Source: Dipteris shenzhenensis
Taxonomy: Eukaryota; Polypodiophyta; Polypodiopsida; Gleicheniales
NCBI GenBank assembly: GCA_047967505.1
Contig: CM106538.1
Strand: one strand, 5' to 3'
DNA length: 64,000 nucleotides
Shown: positions 57,161-64,000 of the stretch, piece by piece
Numbering within the stretch: the stretch's first letter is position 1
How the letters are laid out: each line of letters starts with the position of its first letter
Position numbers and translations under genes: made by a program
The notes under the pieces: model-generated
What the model saw: the letters and a program-made list of their open reading frames with translations, nothing else
The model's database searches: none
What the model was told of the DNA's origin: nothing

Positions 57161-57720
57161 GTGGGTCAACAGCTCAAGGGTGGGCTAGGTAGCAAAGGCC
57201 CAAGTAATTTGCACTTGTTTCTAAGGTGGGATGATGTGTGGTGTGCAATATACTTGTAGTATACATAGCCAACCATCCTATGAATGAGTGCCCTCACATA
57301 TGGGTAAGGCTGGTGCTTTATTGTGCCCATTACACTAGATGGGGAAACCACACAGTGTAGATACCCCAAGTCAATGCCCCCACCCCATGTACTGGTAAAG
57401 GCAACCGTTGTCTCTCCTTGCACCACCAAATTACTACAATCAAGGCCATATGGCCATATAAGGAGCCTCCACGGCCAACCAAGGGCCTTTACAGGCTCAA
57501 TACCTACCATTGTCACTATTGGTTCTAGGTCCACAACCCCCGCTACCATGAATTACTCCGATAAACCAGATGATCATTGAAGAGCCATCCAGTGAGTGCA
57601 TACTAAAGAAATGCAAAAGATAGAAGAAGAGGAAGGACAAGACACGGCCATGTTGGTGCAATCTATCAAAGGAAAATAAAGACACAAAATAGAAAAGATT
57701 AATACTACAAGGGCCATAGT

Positions 57721-57870
57721 TCCAAAGGCTACTTTCACAAAAAGACAACATTCCTCCATTCAAAAAGTACATGTAAGAGATAAAGAGGACACAATTACAA
57801 AGGCTACTTTGAAAAAAAGACAACATTCCTCCATTCAGAAACTTCAAGTACAAGAGAAAGAGGAGGATAG
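57721..57870 (+). repeat. Two-copy 75-bp (25-codon) coding repeat
   Basis: CAAAGGCTACTTT, followed by AAAAAGACAACATTCCTCCA, occurs at 57723 and again at 57798. The 75-bp period keeps the reading frame, so it arose while the locus coded for protein. Confidence 0.9.
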
Positions 57871-60800
57871 AGAAAATAAAGAGGAAAGAGGTTGAGGAAG
57901 ATCAAGATAAGCTCATGTCAATAAAGAATCTCAATCTGCATCTTAATGAGACGATCATAGAAGATGATGTCGGATATATATGGGGACAAAAGCCCTATGC
58001 TATGACTGCTCGAGATGTGGAGTCAGCAACTTTTTTTACCAATAATAGGAATCTTGATATATCTTATTAGATGCAGATATTCAAGGCTTTGGAGGATGGT
58101 AAGAAACCTGCGGTCTCTAATGTAGTCTTACATCCAATTACATTCTATCCAAATATAGGTAGCCATGAGAATGGAATTATGTTTGAAGGACCTACCCATT
58201 TTGAGGAGGCGTTCAACAAATTCTTCACACAAATCCTTCGACAAATTCCGCATGAACAAGGTGGAGGCAAATTTTGAGAGATTTTTGAAAGAGGCAAAGA
58301 GAAATTTCTTGATGCATTGTAAATTTGAGCCGATTGATGGTTAGCTTTATGCATATGCTTGTAATGATTTTTCTAGACAAGCAAGGGACTCCTGAAGACT
58401 CACTACAGAGCAAATTTCAAAGGTTCTTCCCTTCTATTTTTATATCAACACAATATGTATTTTTAAGCATCCAACAAAATATTTGATTGAGACCGAATGA
58501 TTGAATCATGATATTTGTGCAAAACGTAAGATAACCTTGACATTAGAAATCCTAATTCATGAAAGCGAGGTGTCTATGGATGACACTTGGTTCTCCACAG
58601 CAACACATTTGAAAAGAACTACCACAAAAGCATATGCAGACACATTAGTCAATTTCTATACATGTTTAAGTGCATTGTATCAAGGGAAAATCAAGAACGA
58701 GAATAATCTCTCAAAAGCTTCAAGGTAGTGAGAGATAGATATGCAGACTAAACAAGTATAATTTTTTGACCTGATGAGTGTTTGAGCAAGTTGTGGAAGT
58801 TTGCCGTGCATATGAGAAGGGTGAGGTTACTTATGGAGGTCCTTTGTTACTATAACAAAAGTCAAAGGTTGAGAAAAGAGAGGTGATAGCAAGAATGTGG
58901 AGGCCCATAAAATATTTTGTGGATAGCTATGTAACAATGGAAATAGAGAAACTCAAGAAAGAATGGATTTTTGGCAGGAAGGACAAAGATCATTGCATGG
59001 AGGAGCACATTAACATACAGGTGAAACGTGATGTAGTGGATAGTGTGATTAGATATTTGCTCACAAAAAAAGATATCCCTTTTCTCAATGCAATATTGAC
59101 CCTAATATTGTGAAGCATATAGCCACTTTATCCACAGTTAAGGAAAAGGCATGGGCACATAAGTAGATGAAGAATCAAGAAGATGGGTTCGAAGTAGTCA
59201 CCTCATTCATGAGAGCCCAAATCCCACCACAGGTCATTGCATATGTTGAGAAGCCTGTGAATGAGCATAAATTGAGAATATCAAGGGATATCAACCACAG
59301 CTTTCAATTTAATGTGAACATCACTTTAGAATCTGGGAAAGTTGTAGCGTACATGGGTGTTTCAGATGAGGACTTTTTACTTGATGAAACAAGTTGGGAT
59401 AAGGTCCAAGTATTCTTTATTGATGAGGTTTCTTCCAATGATATTCGCCAATTCATTGAATACTAATACCACTATTAGTAGAGCTGGAATTTGCAATATT
59501 GTCATTTTTGTCAATAAAGAAAATAAGGAAGAGATGCATAACACCTTGGAGAAAATTTATGCCTGTGATTTCAAGATCTACAATGGTATATATGCAACCA
59601 AGACAAGAAAGAGAGAATGTGGATTAAAGATATAATGCCTCGAATCATTCCTCTTATGCATGTAGAGTAAATATCCTGACAACTCCCTATAACATAACAT
59701 AAGGGGGACTTCCAAGAGTTTACATAGAGGAGAAAGAAATCCATAGGTCCTCTCATCATCAAGTGCACTTCAAAATCTACGAATGTCCAGCAAAAAGTGG
59801 AAGTCTTTTGATTACTATGTTGGAATACTTGCAACCGCCTAATTGGGAGGTCACCTTATTATGGATGGGATATCTTTTCGAAGATCTTATCAGAAAAGGA
59901 TATTCCACTAATATTATTGAAAGAAAGGCTTGCATGGCACACTTTCACTTGCAAGTTGATCTAACTATTAGTAGCTACAAGAAAGAGATGGAACATAAGA
60001 GGATTGGAGATGATGACATGGATGATCTTGATGGCTCTTAGAATAAAGAAGAAGGTGATTCATAGATGATTGCAGATGATGACATGGTTGATCTTCATGG
60101 CTCACAAGACTACATAAAGAATCACGAACATATATCCTGGTATGACCCTTTACTTTCTTTTATAAGCATTAGACTTAACTATAACCTATCAATCTCACAA
60201 GATTTTGTATTTTTTATAGACGGCAAAGGGGAAAAAAGAAGAAATGATTTCACGTGGCTCTAAAATTAGGAAGGCCACAATATTTCCTTCAAGATCGATA
60301 TGGTGATTGCTGGAAAAACTGAAAGTGAAATATTTGAGACAATAAAAGGATAATCGAAAGACTTTCCTAGCATAGAGAGTCAACTTTGCTCATATGGGAA
60401 CTCAGAGCATATGATGATGGCACTACTCATTCTGAAGATTTGTCAAAGCTATAAGAAATGAGAAGAAACTTTGATGTTCAGGTTCTCATTGGACAACAAC
60501 CTCAATATCTATCATTTGGTGAAGAAGAGATTCAATCCTAAGATATCAAGGGAAAGAGGTTAATGATAAAGTTATAATGGCCCTCAGGTTTAATACAAAC
60601 TTTATCTTGGCTTAATATTTATATATTGATTAAATCTAATGAGCTAATGTTTGTTTATTTTTTGATGCAATATAATTATATCTTGGTTTCCTCTGAATTT
60701 TGGAAAGTGTGTATATGTCATAGATTCCCTGCTTTCCACATGGCTCAATAATGATAAAAGGTCAATAGAAGATATCTGCACCTAGCTACAATCTCTCAAT

Positions 60801-61389
60801 ATGGACAACGTACGAGTTATCATTTTTCCATATTATGAAGAATAAGTGACACCCTAACCTCCTATTTACTTTTGTCAGAAGTAAGATGTAGTTAAATAAT
60901 AAAGATTCTTAATTGGCCATGTGGTTTACATTGGAGTTTCATGGCTTTGGACCTACAAGCCAAGAAATGATATTTTGCCAATTCAATGGCAAGATATCAT
61001 GGCAGCGTTAGCGTAAGTGTACTCTTAATGCATTGTAACTTTTGTGGTATGTATCTTTTGCGATGCATTTATTCATTCCCTTTTATGTTGTGAGGGATAG
61101 GTCTACATCAATGTTAGTAAGTGCAATAGAACAAGTCACAAAGTATGATGGTGACTTGTAAGAACAAATGGACTTATATTACAAAGATGCGAGGTTGTAG
61201 AGCAAAATGATGCACACAGCTGTGGCTGGAGAGTGTGCTACAATTGCAAGTTGCTCCTCGATGAAATATTTGATGTGAAGGGCTTACAATCCTCAATGTC
61301 TACATATTCCAATGCATAATTATATACATTTGTGGCTCATACTGTTCGATACATTTTTGCTCAATCTCCAATTGAAGTAAATAAGCCAC

Positions 61390-61930
61390 CCAAGTTTGCA
61401 TCAAAGGCTCTTGAGGAAGTAGAGACTCAATATACTCCCAATCCATCACAGCCTTTAATGAAGTCTACTCCTGAAGCATCACAATCAAGTCTAGCCACCG
61501 CAAAAGTAGAGATTCAACATACACTCAAGGAGTATAAACCCAAAGCATGAGAAGGATGTCCACTCATGGAAGTAGAGACTCAATCTATGGCCGCATCACA
61601 CCGTTTTGGGGAGTCTATGCCCAAAGCATCCCAGCAAAGTCCACAAGTGGAAGTAGAGACTCCTTCTATGCCGCAAGCATCACAACCTCCTGAGGAGACT
61701 ATACCCAAGGAATCACAATCTACCCCACACTTAAAAGAAGAGATTTAATATAAGCTCAAAGAATCACAACCTCCAATGGATTCTATGCCTAAACCATCAC
61801 AACCTAGTCCACGCTTGGAAGTAGACAAATTCTATGCCCGAAGGAAGAGTCCATTTATGCATAAAGCATCAAAGCCTCGAGAGAAAAATTCTACTTCCAA
61901 AGCATCACAATGGAGTCCATAGCAACAAGC
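61390..61930 (+). repeat. Degenerate coding repeat (EVETQ / KASQ)
   Basis: The words GAAGTAGAGACTC, GCATCACAA and CCCAAAGCATC return many times at intervals of roughly 60-110 bp. They give a low-complexity Ser/Pro/Gln/Glu tail of the unknown locus, with in-frame stops at 61548-61550 and 61746-61748. Confidence 0.8.
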
Positions 61931-62059
61931 ATAAGAACCCACTTCATTGTGAAGCTTTATGATGGGGTTTAGCATGTACACGAGTTCATTTTAAAGTAGG
62001 AAAACATTATTGGCAAGTGATGCTGCATGTACAAATGCAAAGTCGCAAAATTTTGTACT

Positions 62060-62270
62060 TGTGATTTTGTTGCTCATAATGTTATTTTGGTTGATTTTAT
62101 TAAATATGTGAATACATAATGGGCATTTATCATGGATACATATTAAATTTGTGACTTGTTTTCCTTGGCTCACAATGTTATTTTGGTTGATTTTATTAAA
62201 TATGTGAATACATAAGGGGCATTTACTCATGGATACATAAGGGAAATTTATCATGGATACATATTAAATG
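62060..62270 (+). repeat. Tandem duplication, period 96 bp
   Basis: GTTATTTTGGTTGATTTTAT, followed by TAAATATGTGAATACATAA, occurs at 62081 and 62177. A third partial piece (ATCATGGATACATATTAAAT) ends near 62272. Confidence 0.9.
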
Positions 62271-62943
62271 TGTGATGATGAAAAAAAGGCATCTTTCAGT
62301 CCAATCTATTATATACATTAAACTCATGATAAGAATATAATATTTATTTCTAAGTTCTCACTTTATTTGAAATCTATCATCTCACATGTCAGTCTTGCAC
62401 TTGTTACCTCACACTATCTAGTAGAGTGTTCTCGTCACAACAACTCCTACTCCTTGAATTTATTTAATCGGTTTCACTTTATTTAAAGTCTAACTTTATA
62501 CATAATAGACGTCTCATGATAGGACTCTGATAATTATATCATTCTTGTCTTGATTTAAAGTCTAACTTATCTCGGTTTGATCTAATTCATCATGGTGTTC
62601 ACATGTCAAGGCCTCCAAGTAGGGCTTCTCATGTCATCCTATGCTCATGAGTCTTCTAACCCTAAATGTTAGAGAGAATTATTATGTAATGATATTCTAC
62701 TATTGTAGAGAGTATTATTATGTAATGACATTATTATGGGGAAAAATAAGGGTAGTTGTGTGAGAAGAGAGTCGATGGAGGAGGATGAGGCTGAGGACAT
62801 TCAATGGGGGGGCTAGAATGCAGGCTAGAAGAGGGCAGATAGCTGAGGAAGATATGGCTAAAATTTGATAAAGTTTTTGTCTTTTTGCTAAGGTGATGAC
62901 CTGAGGAATAGGAGGAAGGGGACAATTGTGGGGTTAACTAAAA

Positions 62944-63072
62944 AGAAATGGCTGTGGGGATAGCAAAAAAGGCAACGACCATGGGGATAGAAGGAAGGCG
63001 ACGGTCATGGGGTTAATAGAAAAGGCGACGGCCATGGGGATAGGAGGAAAGAGATGACCTTGGGGATAACCT
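62944..63072 (+). repeat. 27-bp minisatellite
   Basis: Units start at about 62944 (partial), 62971, 62997, 63024 and 63051, with consensus GGCGACGG[TC]CATGGGGATA plus an AGAAGGAA-like end. A more diverged copy may precede at 62890-62940. Confidence 0.88.
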
Positions 63073-63099
63073 ATGTCAAAATTTGTGAGGGAGAGGGGG

Positions 63100-63924
63100 G
63101 GGGAGGGAAGAGGGAAAGAAGGAAAAGGGAAAAAAGGTAAAAGGAGGGGCTATTAATGTTAAGGGTGTCATGCTAAGGGAGAAATGGGGTGAACGGACTA
63201 GGTGAAGCACAAACTCTTGAGGTCAGCGTGCAAGGATCCAAAACATTAAGAAAATGCACAAAAAATGTATTGGCCATATTCGCCTATGCTGACCATGAAT
63301 GTGAGTGGGTGCATTGGGATACCAAGGACTCGTGAGCTACTGGTGCATGTGAGTGTTATGCCTATTGTACAGACTCACCTAGACATGGACTTGATGATTA
63401 GGTGGAATGCAATGGAGATTAATGCCCAGTATAGCAGCATACCGCATTATCAGCCAAGTAGATCATGTGTTGAGTTTGTGCAACATCTTGGTTGTCAGGT
63501 GTGCACCGATGCTATTGTGCTCCCTTTGATGGACCTCTCTCGAGATAAGGCACGTAGATTCTTGTGTGGATGTAACCAGGGTAGAAATAGGTTGTTGTGG
63601 TACCACGACCCTTGATGTCATAGTACATGGGTTATGCCCCCGAGTAACACCGTTGGTGCTCTATTGAGAGTAAAGTGTCCTTTGATGACATGCGCATGGG
63701 CCTAGAGAAAGGTTCTTGTGTAATTGCCTTGCTTTTAGGGGTTTGTTCTTGTGTTGCTTCCTCGGGGACTTGAGCAATCTTCTTATTGAGTTGCACTATT
63801 CGTGGAATCATGGCACTCCATGGGCTTGGGAGCTTGTTTGTCGCATTGGGCTCAAGGGTAGGTTCTTGTGGGACTCCATCCAGAGTTGACAGGTTCTTGT
63901 GTTACTACCTTTTGAATCCCAACA
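63100..63924 (+). repeat. Possible copia 5' LTR end with adjoining primer site
   Basis: At 63921 the sequence reads AACA, then AGTTGGTATCATAGATTC, close to the CAACA plus TGGTATCAGAGC junction of copia LTRs and primer sites (two mismatches). If so, an LTR ends at 63924 and a plus-strand element continues past the window. The LTR start is not visible, and the 116-residue frame at 63265-63615 inside it has no recognisable family. Confidence 0.4.
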
Positions 63925-64000
63925 AGTTGGTATCATAGATTCGATGTCGTCTAAAGTTTCTGGACCCAAGCGGCTCGCTCGCCTTGGTAGTAGCCCTGGG

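Larger units (their letters stand above)
57600..61950 (+). pseudogene. Long degraded coding locus of unknown family
   Basis: Plus-strand frames stay protein-like for over 4 kb, broken by scattered stops. 57600-57890: basic/acidic N-terminal part with a 25-residue tandem repeat (KATFTKRQHSSIQK). 57900-58275: one frame with a single TAG, IIEDDVGYIWGQKPYAMTAR, VVLHPITFYPNIG, FEEAFNKFFTQILRQIP. 58500-58730, 58883-59113 and 59167-59466 follow (MWRPIKYFVDSYVTMEIEKL, VVTSFMRAQIPPQVIAYVEK, GVSDEDFLLDETSWDKVQVF). At about 60690-60845 lies CVYVIDSLLSTWL, and then NVRVIIFPYYEE, faintly like a Ulp1/C48 cysteine protease. 61380-61930 is a Ser/Pro/Gln tail with EVETQ...KASQ repeats. I cannot name the family. 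Confidence 0.45.

Noticed and set aside
57166-57549. 127-residue minus ORF as a gene
   Set aside because: No recognisable motif and a biased composition; an overlapping plus frame (57323-57580) is equally open.
1-64000. CRISPR arrays, prokaryotic operons, tRNA or rRNA genes
   Set aside because: No regularly spaced identical short repeats with unique spacers, no Shine-Dalgarno-led gene clusters, and no cloverleaf or rRNA core sequence seen by eye.

Overview
The window looks like nuclear DNA from a land plant with a large, transposon-rich genome. It has a spliced plant-type gene, plant-style Ty1/copia, Ty3/gypsy, CACTA, hAT and LINE remnants, introns of up to 13.6 kb packed with retrotransposons, and long microsatellites. 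A gymnosperm, fern or lycophyte would fit the long introns; the sequence alone does not decide between them.

One gene is convincingly intact: SECRET AGENT (SEC), a cytosolic/nuclear O-linked GlcNAc transferase, on the minus strand. Fifteen exons between 21576 and 3907 can be joined with consensus splice sites and consistent phases. They give about 504 residues, made almost entirely of the TPR superhelix. The catalytic C-terminal half lies beyond position 1. Intron 11 (4978-18568) and intron 15 (3906 to beyond the edge) carry the transposons.

Layout. 1-2668: 3' part of a dead Ty1/copia element ending in an LTR, lying in SEC intron 15. 3907-4977: SEC exons 15-12. 4978-18568: intron 11, with an old copia element (LTR pieces, a Met-tRNA primer site and a gag remnant), a solo LTR with target duplication AGATT, and a 7.4-kb chromodomain Ty3/gypsy element (9941-17320, target duplication TCAAC). 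That gypsy element was itself hit by a solo LTR (10135-11244, target duplication CCTAG). A LINE-ORF1-like reading frame follows. 18569-21576: SEC exons 11-1. 21577-24154: SEC upstream region, three G-boxes and a degraded repeated-exon locus. 24160-38752: one minus-strand Ty1/copia element with target duplication CATAA; its 3' LTR is split by about 9 kb that holds a GA/CT satellite, copia and hAT fragments and a LINE tail. 39.5-41.3 kb: an OB-fold-like relic and a PPR pseudogene. 42.5-44.6 kb: copia 3' end abutting a gypsy fragment. 44.6-49.5 kb: a CACTA (TNP2) element. 49.5-49.9 kb: two exon-like segments of unknown identity. 52.75-56.03 kb: three tandem copies of a gypsy gag-protease segment. 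57.6-61.95 kb: a long degraded coding locus I cannot assign. 62-64 kb: minisatellites and a possible copia LTR/primer-site junction.

I found no tRNA, rRNA, CRISPR array or prokaryotic system. Apart from SEC, almost every coding segment is a broken transposon. The best candidates for something undescribed are the unassigned locus at 57.6-61.95 kb, the triplicated gag-protease array and the exon-like pair at 49.5 kb.
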